From positions 26,477-90,476 of the forward strand of contig JBGPWL010000006.1 of assembly GCA_041492185.1 (NCBI GenBank): DNA of 64,000 nucleotides, in the 5' to 3' direction. Shown here piece after piece: positions 15,350 through 24,300 of this stretch (within the stretch, counting starts at the first letter, position 1; each line of letters begins with the position of its first letter). Source of the DNA: JAOAPY01 sp041492185. Lineage in GTDB: Bacteria; Acidobacteriota; Blastocatellia; Pyrinomonadales; Pyrinomonadaceae. A model generated the notes under the pieces. That model was not told the DNA's origin, did not search any database, and saw only the letters and a program-made list of their open reading frames with translations. Made by a program: the position numbers and the translations under genes.

Positions 15350-17989
15350 ATGCATCGTAGATTATTTTTCAAATCACTCTCAGCGTTGTCGATTACGGCC
15401 GCTGTCATCATGGCGATTGCCTCGCTCAAGAGTTCGACTGTTGTCGCCCAATCCCAATCGTCGGAGACGCAGGGTTCACTTCAAGTCGTGGATTCAAGCG
15501 GCAAGCCGAAGGCCGTATGCCCGCTCAAGCACACCGACGTCAAGGCAGAGATTAGCGGATTCCTCTCGCGCGTCGTCGTCACGCAGGAGTTTGAAAATCC
15601 CTTCAAAGAAAAAATCGAAGCAGTGTATACGTTTCCCTTGCCGCAAGATGCCGCCGTTGATGACATGACGATGATCGTCGGCGATCGCACCGTGCGCGGA
15701 AAAATACTGCGACGCGAAGAGGCCCAGGCGGTTTATGAAGCCGCAAAATCGAACGGTCAGGTTGCCGGGCTGCTCGATCAGGAACGGCCAAACATCTTCA
15801 CGCAATCCGTCGCGAACATTCTTCCCGGCGAGCAGGTTAAGATCACGATCAGCTACGTCGAGACTTTACATTATGAAAACGGTTCGTACGAATTTGTTTT
15901 TCCGATGGTTGTTGGCCCGCGTTACGTTCCGGGCACGCCGACGGGTGCGCAAGGAAATGGTTTCTCGCCTGACACTAATCGGGTGCCGGATGCGTCGAGC
16001 ATTACCCCGCAACCTGCGCCCGCGGGCCTGCGCGCAGGTCACGACATTTCGCTCGAGGTGACGCTCGATGCCGGCGTTCCGATCGAAGGGCTGACGTCAA
16101 AGACGCACCCTGTCGACGTGGACCGCCCGGACCTGCATCACGCTCGCGTGCGACTAAGAAACAGTTCCGAGATTCCAAACAAGGACTTCATTCTGCGTTA
16201 CGACGTGGCAGGCGCCAAAATCGAAGATGCTTTGCTGACTCACCGTTCGGACAGAGGCGGCTTCTTCACGTTGATTCTGCAACCACCTGAGCGCGTGACG
16301 GCGGAAGATGTGATGCCAAAGGAACTAGTGTTTGTGTTGGACACGTCTGGTTCGATGAGCGGCATTCCGATCGAGAAAGCAAAAGAGACGATGAAGCTCG
16401 CGCTCGATAATCTTTATCCTTACGACACTTTCAACCTGATTACTTTTTCGGGCGACGAGCACATTCTGTTTCCCGCTCCCGTGCCGGCAACGCCAGAGAA
16501 CCTGCGCAAGGCGCAGAAGTTTCTGGAGTCGCGCGAGGGCGGCGGCGGCACGGAGATGATGAAAGCGATCAGAGCTTCGATGGATCCATCGGACGCACAG
16601 GACCACGTGCGCATCGTTTGTTTCATGACCGATGGTTACGTCGGCAATGACATGGAGATCATTTCCGAAGTGCAGAAGCACAAGAACGCGCGCGTGTTTG
16701 CCTTCGGCATCGGCAACAGCGTGAATCGTTTTCTGCTCGACAACATGGCGAAGTATGGCCGGGGCGAAGTTGAATACGTCGGCTTGAATGACGATGGCTC
16801 GGCAGCGGCGCGGCGCTTTCATGAACGCGTGCGCAATCCTCTGCTGACAGACATTTCCGTGGACTGGAACGGATTGCCGGTCGCGGATGTTTATCCAAAT
16901 CAGATCCCCGATCTCTTCAGCGCGAAACCGGTGGTGCTCACCGGGCGATTTACCGGCAGTGGCCGCGGCGTGATTCGGTTGAAAGGAAAAGTGTCGGGGC
17001 GCGATATTGTGCGCGAGATTCCCGTCGTGTTTCCCGAATCGCAGGCGCAGCACGAGGTGCTCGCAACGCTTTGGGCACGCACACGTGTCGATGATCTGAT
17101 GAGCCAGGATTTCAACGGGATGCAGGAAGGCAACATGAAACCCGAGTTGAAAGAGACGATCACGCAGCTCGGTCTCGAGTATCGCCTGATGACGCAGTTC
17201 ACTTCGTTCGTTGCAGTCGAAGAGATGATCGTAACTGATGGTGGAAAGCCGCGACGGATTGATGTGCCGGTTGAAGTACCGGAAGGCGTGAATCGCGAGG
17301 GCGTTTTTGGTGCGGAGCGAATCGCCCAAGCCCCGTACTCGCCAGTTAACGGTCAGGCTTACGGCAATTTTGCTCTGTTAAGTTCCGGAACTGCAAATGC
17401 CGTAACCAAGTCGGGGAGTAACTCAACTAAATCAAAGGCGCGGCGCAGTACGTCGAACGGCGCTGGAATCGGCACCGGCAGCGGGAGCGGCAGCGGCAGT
17501 GGTACCGGTCCGGGACGTGGCGGCAATGTCGGCGGCGGAAATCGCAGCGCCGGTGGAGGAGCCGCAGGGTCCGCGCCCAGCCCAACACCGATGCAGTCCA
17601 CAACTAATGTAGTAACGGTCAACAGCGGGAGCGCGGAACTGCTTATGACGGACACCGCGCGCGTACTTTCACCGGAGCAGCAGAAGGAGGCGCTCCTGCA
17701 AGCAAAGCTCCATCACTCGATCTTCGCGGTGATCGAACGGTTGAAAAATAAAAATGCAAAGCCCGGCGCGGACGAAGCGAAATTCATTCGCGACGGCAAG
17801 GCCGAGATCCAGATCTGGTTGACGGACAAGTCAGACGAAACTCTCGCTCAGCTCAAGGCACTCGGCTTCGAAGTTGTACTTGATCCGAAGACGGCGAAAC
17901 TGGTTATTGGCCGTCTGTCGATTGAAAAACTGGCGGCGCTCGCAGACTTGAAATCGGTGCGCTACATTGCGCCTCAGTTTGTTCGGTAG
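15350..17989 (+). CDS. VIT and von Willebrand factor A domain protein
   Basis: Start ATG 15350 is chosen because AAGGAGG (15338-15344) lies 5 nt upstream; an in-frame ATG at 15302 has no such signal. The 879-residue product has a signal peptide, a VIT domain (~35-180; EAVYTFPLPQDAAVDDM), a vWA domain (~325-500) with a MIDAS motif DTSGSMS near 330, a Gly/Ser-rich linker (~700-745), and a ~100-residue C-terminal domain (IWLTDKSDETLAQLKALGFE). It resembles inter-alpha-trypsin-inhibitor-like exported proteins. Role unknown. It follows the TonB-like gene by ~200 bp and shares its Gly-rich linker style. Confidence 0.85.
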   Translation: MHRRLFFKSLSALSITAAVIMAIASLKSSTVVAQSQSSETQGSLQVVDSSGKPKAVCPLKHTDVKAEISGFLSRVVVTQEFENPFKEKIEAVYTFPLPQDAAVDDMTMIVGDRTVRGKILRREEAQAVYEAAKSNGQVAGLLDQERPNIFTQSVANILPGEQVKITISYVETLHYENGSYEFVFPMVVGPRYVPGTPTGAQGNGFSPDTNRVPDASSITPQPAPAGLRAGHDISLEVTLDAGVPIEGLTSKTHPVDVDRPDLHHARVRLRNSSEIPNKDFILRYDVAGAKIEDALLTHRSDRGGFFTLILQPPERVTAEDVMPKELVFVLDTSGSMSGIPIEKAKETMKLALDNLYPYDTFNLITFSGDEHILFPAPVPATPENLRKAQKFLESREGGGGTEMMKAIRASMDPSDAQDHVRIVCFMTDGYVGNDMEIISEVQKHKNARVFAFGIGNSVNRFLLDNMAKYGRGEVEYVGLNDDGSAAARRFHERVRNPLLTDISVDWNGLPVADVYPNQIPDLFSAKPVVLTGRFTGSGRGVIRLKGKVSGRDIVREIPVVFPESQAQHEVLATLWARTRVDDLMSQDFNGMQEGNMKPELKETITQLGLEYRLMTQFTSFVAVEEMIVTDGGKPRRIDVPVEVPEGVNREGVFGAERIAQAPYSPVNGQAYGNFALLSSGTANAVTKSGSNSTKSKARRSTSNGAGIGTGSGSGSGSGTGPGRGGNVGGGNRSAGGGAAGSAPSPTPMQSTTNVVTVNSGSAELLMTDTARVLSPEQQKEALLQAKLHHSIFAVIERLKNKNAKPGADEAKFIRDGKAEIQIWLTDKSDETLAQLKALGFEVVLDPKTAKLVIGRLSIEKLAALADLKSVRYIAPQFVR

Positions 17990-18009
17990 CGAGAATCGGC
18001 AAAAATGCC

Positions 18010-18050
18010 AGCCGCGGATGAATGCAAGGTAGTCCATGTCATCCGCGGCT
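18010..18050. terminator. Perfect 12-bp hairpin after the VIT-vWA gene
   Basis: AGCCGCGGATGA (18010-18021) pairs exactly with TCATCCGCGGCT (18039-18050), 20 nt after the stop codon. There is no T-run, so it may be a 3' stabilising or rho-linked structure rather than a strict intrinsic terminator. Confidence 0.45.
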
Positions 18051-18095
18051 AGTGTCCTGTCTCTCAAGTGGCTTTTCAGTTTCTTGTTCTTGCTG

Positions 18096-18158
18096 TTTCG
18101 TGTGATTTCGTGGATCGGGTTTTTGGTTAGGGAGGACGATACACGAAATCACACGAAA
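18096..18158. repeat. Hairpin repeat, copy 2 of 3
   Basis: Arms 18096-18117 and 18137-18158 have the same 22-bp arm sequence as copy 1 (TTTCGTGTGATTTCGTGG against ACACGAAATCACACGAAA), with one or two arm mismatches and a 19-nt loop. The rest of the 17990-18391 gap shows no gene. Confidence 0.8.
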
Positions 18159-18391
18159 AATGACGAGACCAAGATCCCCTGTCTTGATTCATGGGATGGC
18201 ACAACCACGTTTGCTAAATTGTCTCTGATTCCAATCAAGACCGAGCCCCCTACGAATCCCTCTGGAACTAACTTCACAGACCAGCGTTAGAATTCGCAAG
18301 CTCCGCCAACAGGTTCCGTTCTACAATAGCTCGCCGGCGCTGCGCTCTCCGTGGCGATGTTCGGGAAACTAGATTTGGAGGTTCGATAGAA

Positions 18392-19831
18392 ATGACACGC
18401 TCGATTCGATTTACTTGCGCATTAGCGCTCGCTTGCTTCTTATTCACCACAGCCTCGGCTCAGACTGCCCAACTGACAACCACCTCTAAGGATCGCCAGT
18501 CGGTCAATATCACCGTCTACAATTCAAACCTCGGACTGGTGCGCGAAACGCGCCGGCTGACGTTGCCGAGCGGGCGTGTCTCGCTCCGCTTTGCCGATGT
18601 GGCCGCACAGATTAGGCCCGAGACGGTCCATCTCGCTTCGCTGACCGCTGCCGGCAGCTTGAGTATTCTGGAGCAGAACTACCAATACGATCTGCTCAAT
18701 CCTGCCAAGTTGCTTGATAAATATGTGGGACGCGAAGTGACGCTGGTGCTGCGGACTCTTCAGAACAACACTGAAGTGCTGACACCGACGCGCGCGACGT
18801 TGCTGTCGAACAATGGCGGTCAGGTCTGGAAGATCAACAATCAGATTGTGATCAATCCGACGAACATCGTCGAAACTCGATTTCCTGACGTGCCGGCGAA
18901 TCTTGTTGCCACGCCGACGCTCGTTTGGGACGTTGAGAACAGCGGCGGAAATGCGCAGACGGTTGAAGCGAGTTACCTGACCAACGGCATGAACTGGGTT
19001 GCCGACTATGTACTAGTCGTCAACGCCGATGACACGCGCGGCGATTTGCAGGGTTGGGTGACGTTGACGAATGCGAGTGGTGTCGGCTTTGAAAACGCGC
19101 GGCTGCAACTTGTTGCCGGTAATGTTAATCGTGTTCGCCAGAATACGGACAGTATTTCATTCAGCGGAGGCGTGGCGAAAGCGGCTGAGCAGCCATTTCA
19201 GGAGCAGTCTTTCTTTGAATATCACCTCTACACTTTGCAGCGGCCCACTTCGATTCGCGAGCAGGAGACCAAACAAGTCTCGTTACTCGAGGCTGCAGGC
19301 TTCAACGTGAGCAAAGAGTTCGTTATCAACGGTCAGCCTTATTACTATCGCGGCTTCAACAGCCCCGGCCAGCCGATCAAAGAGAAGGTTGGCGTTTACA
19401 TGCAGTTTCGCAATTCACAGTCGAACAAACTCGGCATGCCTCTGCCTGCCGGGACGATTCGTCTCTATAAGAAAGACGATCACGGAAACCAACAGTTCAT
19501 CGGCGAAGACCGTATCGACCACACGCCGAAAGACGAAGACGTGCGCGTCAAAGTCGGCGACGCGTTCGACATCGTGGCGGAACGCAAGCAGACGGATTAC
19601 AAAGTGATCGCCTCCGGGCACGTGTACGAATATGCTTACGAGATAAAGATTCGCAATCACAAGAACGAATCCGCAACGGTGATTGTCAATGAACCTATCG
19701 GCGGCGATTGGGAGATCGTCTCGTCAACCTTCAGAGCAGAGAAGACTGCCGCGTTTGCCGCGCGCTTCAATGTGCCGGTGGAAAAAGATGGCGAAGCGAC
19801 GTTGAGCTATCGCGTGCGCGTGAAGTACTAA
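18392..19831 (+). CDS. Exported DUF4139 domain protein
   Basis: A 479-residue protein with a signal peptide (CALALACFLFTTASAQ) and the beta-rich DUF4139 core. Recognisable pieces are VNITVYNSNLGLVRETR, ASYLTNGMNWVADYVLVV (~200) and LQGWVTLTNASGVGFENARL (~225), then ITVEYAYEIKIRNHKNE-like strands toward the C-terminus. DUF4139 proteins are envelope-associated and of unknown function; MuiA-like mucoidy inhibitors belong here. GGAGG lies about 10 nt before the ATG. Its position inside an envelope block fits. Confidence 0.85.
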   Translation: MTRSIRFTCALALACFLFTTASAQTAQLTTTSKDRQSVNITVYNSNLGLVRETRRLTLPSGRVSLRFADVAAQIRPETVHLASLTAAGSLSILEQNYQYDLLNPAKLLDKYVGREVTLVLRTLQNNTEVLTPTRATLLSNNGGQVWKINNQIVINPTNIVETRFPDVPANLVATPTLVWDVENSGGNAQTVEASYLTNGMNWVADYVLVVNADDTRGDLQGWVTLTNASGVGFENARLQLVAGNVNRVRQNTDSISFSGGVAKAAEQPFQEQSFFEYHLYTLQRPTSIREQETKQVSLLEAAGFNVSKEFVINGQPYYYRGFNSPGQPIKEKVGVYMQFRNSQSNKLGMPLPAGTIRLYKKDDHGNQQFIGEDRIDHTPKDEDVRVKVGDAFDIVAERKQTDYKVIASGHVYEYAYEIKIRNHKNESATVIVNEPIGGDWEIVSSTFRAEKTAAFAARFNVPVEKDGEATLSYRVRVKY

Positions 19832-19854
19832 TCGCAACGCAGTCGGGGCGAGCT

Positions 19855-19986
19855 GTGTCCTAATCTGGGTTTGCTCTGTGCAGCCTCTGCGTTCTCTGTG
19901 CCTCGGTGGTGAAAGAACCGCGCGAAATCACTCACCACAGAGTCACAGAGAACACGGAGATCACACAGAGAAGTGTATTAGGACAC
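19855..19986. repeat. Nested inverted repeat after the DUF4139 gene
   Basis: Outer arms GTGTCCTAAT (19855-19864) and ATTAGGACAC (19977-19986) enclose inner arms 19891-19912 and 19932-19953. The inner arms match at 20 of 22 positions (left arm begins GTTCTCTGTGCCTCGGTGG). A decayed relative sits near 12030-12120. Confidence 0.7.
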
Positions 19987-20070
19987 CACCGACTCGGAGA
20001 GATTGACAGACGAAACTAATTGGCGGTTAAATCCAGCGTCCTCTTTAACTGAAGTCCTCCGAGACGATCG

Positions 20071-20988
20071 ATGAAGATCTACAAATGCCCGGCTGTCGTA
20101 CTGCTTATCTCTGCGGTGGTGCTTGCTTTGCCTGGACGACTACCGGGCGGATCAGCTAAGCCTACCGCTCAATCCGATTCGCTTGATGCTCACGTCAAAG
20201 CGGAGCTGGCAGCGTTCAAAGGCAAAGCCAGTCTTTTCGCCAAAAATCTCGACACCGGCGAGACCTACGCCTTGGGCGCCGACGATCGGGTCCGCACGGC
20301 GAGCACGATCAAGATCGCGGTGATGGTCGAAGCCTTCGCACGCGTCGCCGAGGGCAAAGCCAAATGGTCCGATGAGCTGGTGCTTACGAAAGCCGCGCGC
20401 TACGGCGGTTCAGGCGTGTTGCCTGAATTATCCGACGGCTTGCGTCTGACTCTGCGCGATTGCGTGAACCTGATGATGGTCGTCAGTGACAACACCGCCA
20501 CCAATCTGGTGCTTGATTATCTGACCACCGATGCTGTCAACGCGCGCATGAGTTCACTTGGCTTCAAGCAGATCAGGATCCTCCGCCGGGTTGGCAGCGG
20601 CGGCGAGAGCAGGGAAGGGAAAGACCCGGACAACAAACGCTTTGGCCTCGGCGTTGCCACTGCGCGCGAGATGGTAATGCTGCTGGAAAAACTCGAGCGT
20701 GGCGAGATTGTGAGTGCGGACGTATCGAAAGAGATGATCGATCTCATGAAGCGCGAACAATCGCACTATGCCATTGGTCGCACTTTGTCGGATACAACAA
20801 TGGCTACAAAGTATGGCGCGCTCGATCACTTGCGCAGCGCGATCGGCATTATCTATTCAAAGAAGGGTCGCATCGCAATGGCGATCACCTGCGACGACAT
20901 TCCTGAAGTCGACTGGACAGTTGATAATCCTGGTTACTCATTGATGTCTCGGCTTTCGCTGATCCTGATTGACGGCCTGGGCCGGTAG
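20071..20988 (+). CDS. Class A beta-lactamase-like serine hydrolase
   Basis: A 305-residue exported protein of the class A serine beta-lactamase fold. SxxK is present as TASTIKIAV (~86), SDN as MMVVSDNTATNLVL (~142) and the third motif as KYG (TMATKYGALDH, ~250) instead of KTG. The omega-loop region (GSGGESREGKDPDNKRFG) does not show the ExxLN motif with the deacylating Glu. A peptidase- or PBP-like activity, or weak lactamase activity, is as likely as true beta-lactamase function. Periplasmic. It may act on peptidoglycan-derived substrates, but that is inference. Confidence 0.8.
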   Translation: MKIYKCPAVVLLISAVVLALPGRLPGGSAKPTAQSDSLDAHVKAELAAFKGKASLFAKNLDTGETYALGADDRVRTASTIKIAVMVEAFARVAEGKAKWSDELVLTKAARYGGSGVLPELSDGLRLTLRDCVNLMMVVSDNTATNLVLDYLTTDAVNARMSSLGFKQIRILRRVGSGGESREGKDPDNKRFGLGVATAREMVMLLEKLERGEIVSADVSKEMIDLMKREQSHYAIGRTLSDTTMATKYGALDHLRSAIGIIYSKKGRIAMAITCDDIPEVDWTVDNPGYSLMSRLSLILIDGLGR

Positions 20989-21082
20989 CAACTTCCCGGT
21001 TCGAATTCTCGTCGCCGTCCGCGTCTCATCTGCGCGAAGGCCTGACAAGTTTGCCTGCCGCTCAACAGACTTATCCAAAATT

Positions 21083-21114
21083 TTGAATACATTCCCCAGA
21101 GTTTTGTATATAAT
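21083..21114 (+). promoter_or_regulatory. Possible promoter of the Oar-like receptor gene
   Basis: TATAAT at 21109-21114 is a perfect -10 element. The best -35 match, TTGAAT at 21083-21088, leaves a 20-nt spacer, longer than usual. A long leader of ~260 nt would follow, containing two hairpins. Confidence 0.4.
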
Positions 21115-21175
21115 GTCCGTCGCAACCAATTGGGCAGTGTTGCAAAAAGCCGAAATAAGCCGATTTAGTAACACC

Positions 21176-21208
21176 GCAGTTATCAGTTCCTACTGGAACA
21201 ATAACTGC
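21176..21208 (+). promoter_or_regulatory. Hairpin in the receptor-gene leader
   Basis: GCAGTTAT (21176-21183) pairs with ATAACTGC (21201-21208), and GTTCC pairs with GGAAC inside, with loop TACT. A second hairpin, GGGCTT/AAGCCC, follows at 21259-21276. Both lie between the candidate promoter and the start codon, so an operator or attenuator role is possible. No known riboswitch class is recognised. Confidence 0.45.
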
Positions 21209-21375
21209 ATGCGTGCAAATTAACTTGAGAATCTGTTTCCGGTAACTGATTTGCGCGAGGGCTTTTTTGTAAGCCCATTTAGTAATTTCACCTCGCAGGT
21301 TTTTGCAGACAAGGGTACAAGCTTGGCTCTTGAATGAAAAACAAAACGCCTACCCATTTTCGATTGGAGGGATTC

Positions 21376-24300
21376 ATGAAAAGACAGAGTTTTCTGAGAA
21401 GCCGTGTTGTGCTTACACTGAGCGGCCTTCTGGTTCTCCTGCTGTTTTCCACAGTCGCTTTTGCCCAGGACACATCATCGGTGCGCGGCACGGTTAAGGA
21501 CCCCCAGGGTAATGTCGTCGCCGGCGCTACCGTGACGCTAATAAACCCGAGCACAAACGCATCGCGCACTACGACTACCCGCGATACGGGAGCCTATTCG
21601 TTCGACGCAGTCGAACCGGGTGACTATCGTATGGAGGTCGAAGCGAAGGGTTTCAAGAAATTGGTCGTCACGGCCGTCCACGCGCTCATCGCCAAGCCGA
21701 CTCCGGTTGATGTGCAACTGGAGATCGGAAATTTGACCGAATCAGTGACTGTTGCCGCAGGGACCGCCGAGTTACTGGTTAACCGAGACGACGCAACGCT
21801 GGGTAATAACTTCGTGAACAAGCAGATCACGCAGTTGCCTCTCAGTGCGAAGAACGTCATTTCGCTGTTGACTTTGCAGCCGGGCGTCACTCGTGGCGGG
21901 TCAGTTACTGGCGCGCGCAGTGACCAGTCGAACGTCACGCTCGACGGCGTGGACATTAATGAATCCCAAACCAATTCGATCGGCGCGGTGCAGGACAATC
22001 CGACGACCGCGCAGTTGCCCACCAGTAACACGGTCTTACGTCTGAACTCAGAAGCGATTGAGGAGTTTCGCGTTACGACGGCGAATGCCAACGCGACGCA
22101 GGGACGATCTTCCGGAGCTCAGGTCTCGATCGTTAGCAGGAGCGGCAATAACGAATGGCATGGTTCGGCTTTCGAGTTTTACCGGTCGAAAGGACTGGCG
22201 GCCAACGACTTCTTCAATAACCGCTCAAAGGTGGCAAAGCCCCAACTGATTCGTCATGCCTTCAACGCTTCCGTAGGCGGCCCGGTCATTAAGGACAAGG
22301 CGTTTTTCTATTTCAGCTTTGAGGGCCGGCGACAGCTCAGCCAGACCTCGGTTGTGCGCACGGTGCCGCTCGCATCCATGGGGCTGGGACAGCTACGCTA
22401 CGCGAATACGGCTGGGGGAATAACAACTCTGAGCACGGCGCAGTTGAACACCGCTTTTCCGGCAGTTGGCATGAACCCTGTTGGAATTGCTGCTCTGGCG
22501 CAGGCGGCCGCGAAATACCCCGCCAATGATTTTACTACCGGTGATAGCACCTCTCCTAGTGATTTGAAAAATACCGCCGGGTTCCGCTTCAATGCCGCCA
22601 CTCCCGTTGCGCTGAATCAGCACTGGGGTAATTTCACCTTCAATTTATCGAAGAACCAACAACTCTCAGTCCGAGCCGTTGTCCAATATGATAAGACCAG
22701 TCTGGCTCCGGCGTTTCCCGACGCACCGCGCCCGGGAGTTTGGTCGCACCCGTGGGGCCTTGCCGTAGGTCATACCTGGACGATCAACGATCACATGGTC
22801 AATACGCTTCACTACGGTTACACGCGCGAGGCTTTCACCACGCAGGGTGACTCCTCCGACAACGCCATTAGTTTTCGTTTCGTTTTTTCGCCGCTCAACT
22901 TTTCCCGGAGCCTTGAACGAAAGACGCCGGTGCAGAATATTACCGACGATCTTTCCTGGAACCGAGGAAACCATACGTGGGGCTTTGGCGCCAACATTCG
23001 CATCATCCGCAACAGTAATACCAGTTTCTCAAATGCGTTTGACAACGCGATTGCCAATCCCTCGTTCTACTCAGGCGGCGCCGGGAACAGTCTTTCGACG
23101 CCGGTACAGAACTTTGCCATAGCCAATGGCCTCCCCGGGATTTCGGGTTCAAGGGCCGGAGTCCAGAATGCCGTGTCCGCGCTGATTGGCAGGTTCTCGC
23201 AATACACCGCAAACTTCACTTTTGGTCACGATGGGTCGCTGCTGTCGGCTGGAACGCCGACCAAGCGGATCTTTGCGACCGAGGAGTATGACGGCTATAT
23301 CCAGGACGTGTGGAAGTTCAGATCGAATCTGACGTTCACATTGGGATTGCGGTACGGCCTGAGTCGGCCCGTCTACGAGCAGAATGGTTTTGAGTTGAGG
23401 TCGAACATTTCCTTCACCGATTATTTTGCGAAACGGCTGGCGGGCGCAAAGGCAGGCGTTCCGTTCTTCGACCCGGTTACATTTAACCTGTCGGGTCCGG
23501 CAAACAACGCGACCCCGCTTTACGACTGGGATAAGAACAACTTCCAGCCGCGCGTGGCCGTTGCCTGGTCACCGCGATTCAAGAGCGGTTTGCTTGCCAA
23601 ACTCTTCGGACGGCATGACGAATCCGTTTTCCGCGGCGGCTTCTCTATCACCAACGATCAATATGGCGAGCAGTTGGCAGTGAATTTCGATCTCGCAAAC
23701 GCGGTCGGTTTCGTATCGAACTTCACTACTTCGGCGAATACGTTCTGCACGAACAACGTAGCCTGCGCGGCGCCGTTGTTTACCGGTTATGGGACGGCAG
23801 TGCGGCCTTTGCCCAAGATCATTGTTCCTGCCAAGCTGACCTTCCCGAGCCAGCAACCGGCCGATGGCTCACGTCGAATCGAGACCAGCTTTGACTCGAA
23901 ACTCGTGGCGCCCATCAACTACAGTTGGAATTTCACGTACGAGCGGCAGCTACCTAAGGGTTTCGTAGTCCAGGCAGCTTACCTGGGACGTCATGCAAGC
24001 CACCTGATTGCCACGCGAGACGTGATGGCGCTGAACAATCTGGTCGATCCGAAGTCTGGGATGGACTGGTACACGGCGTCGGGGATTCTTGAGAAACTTC
24101 GCGCAGCCGGAACACCGGTTGCCGCAGTTCAAACGATTCCCTATTTCCAAAACCTCTTCCCGGCCAACCTGGCAGCCCTGCTAAATGCAAATTACTGGGG
24201 CGGTAACGTTATCAGCACTACCTACAACCAGACCCAGGCGGTCTATGCGATGGGTTTCGAGCAGTTCGATAACGACTGGACGGACACGCAGGATGGGCTC

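Noticed and set aside
16325..17329. Long open frame on the minus strand inside the VIT-vWA gene (334 codons)
   Set aside because: It is antisense to a protein with clear domains and shows no recognisable fold or start signal.
17460..17570. CRISPR-like or tandem repeats in the Gly/Ser-rich stretch
   Set aside because: These are coding low-complexity codons (GGC, AGC) within the vWA protein, with no spacer pattern.
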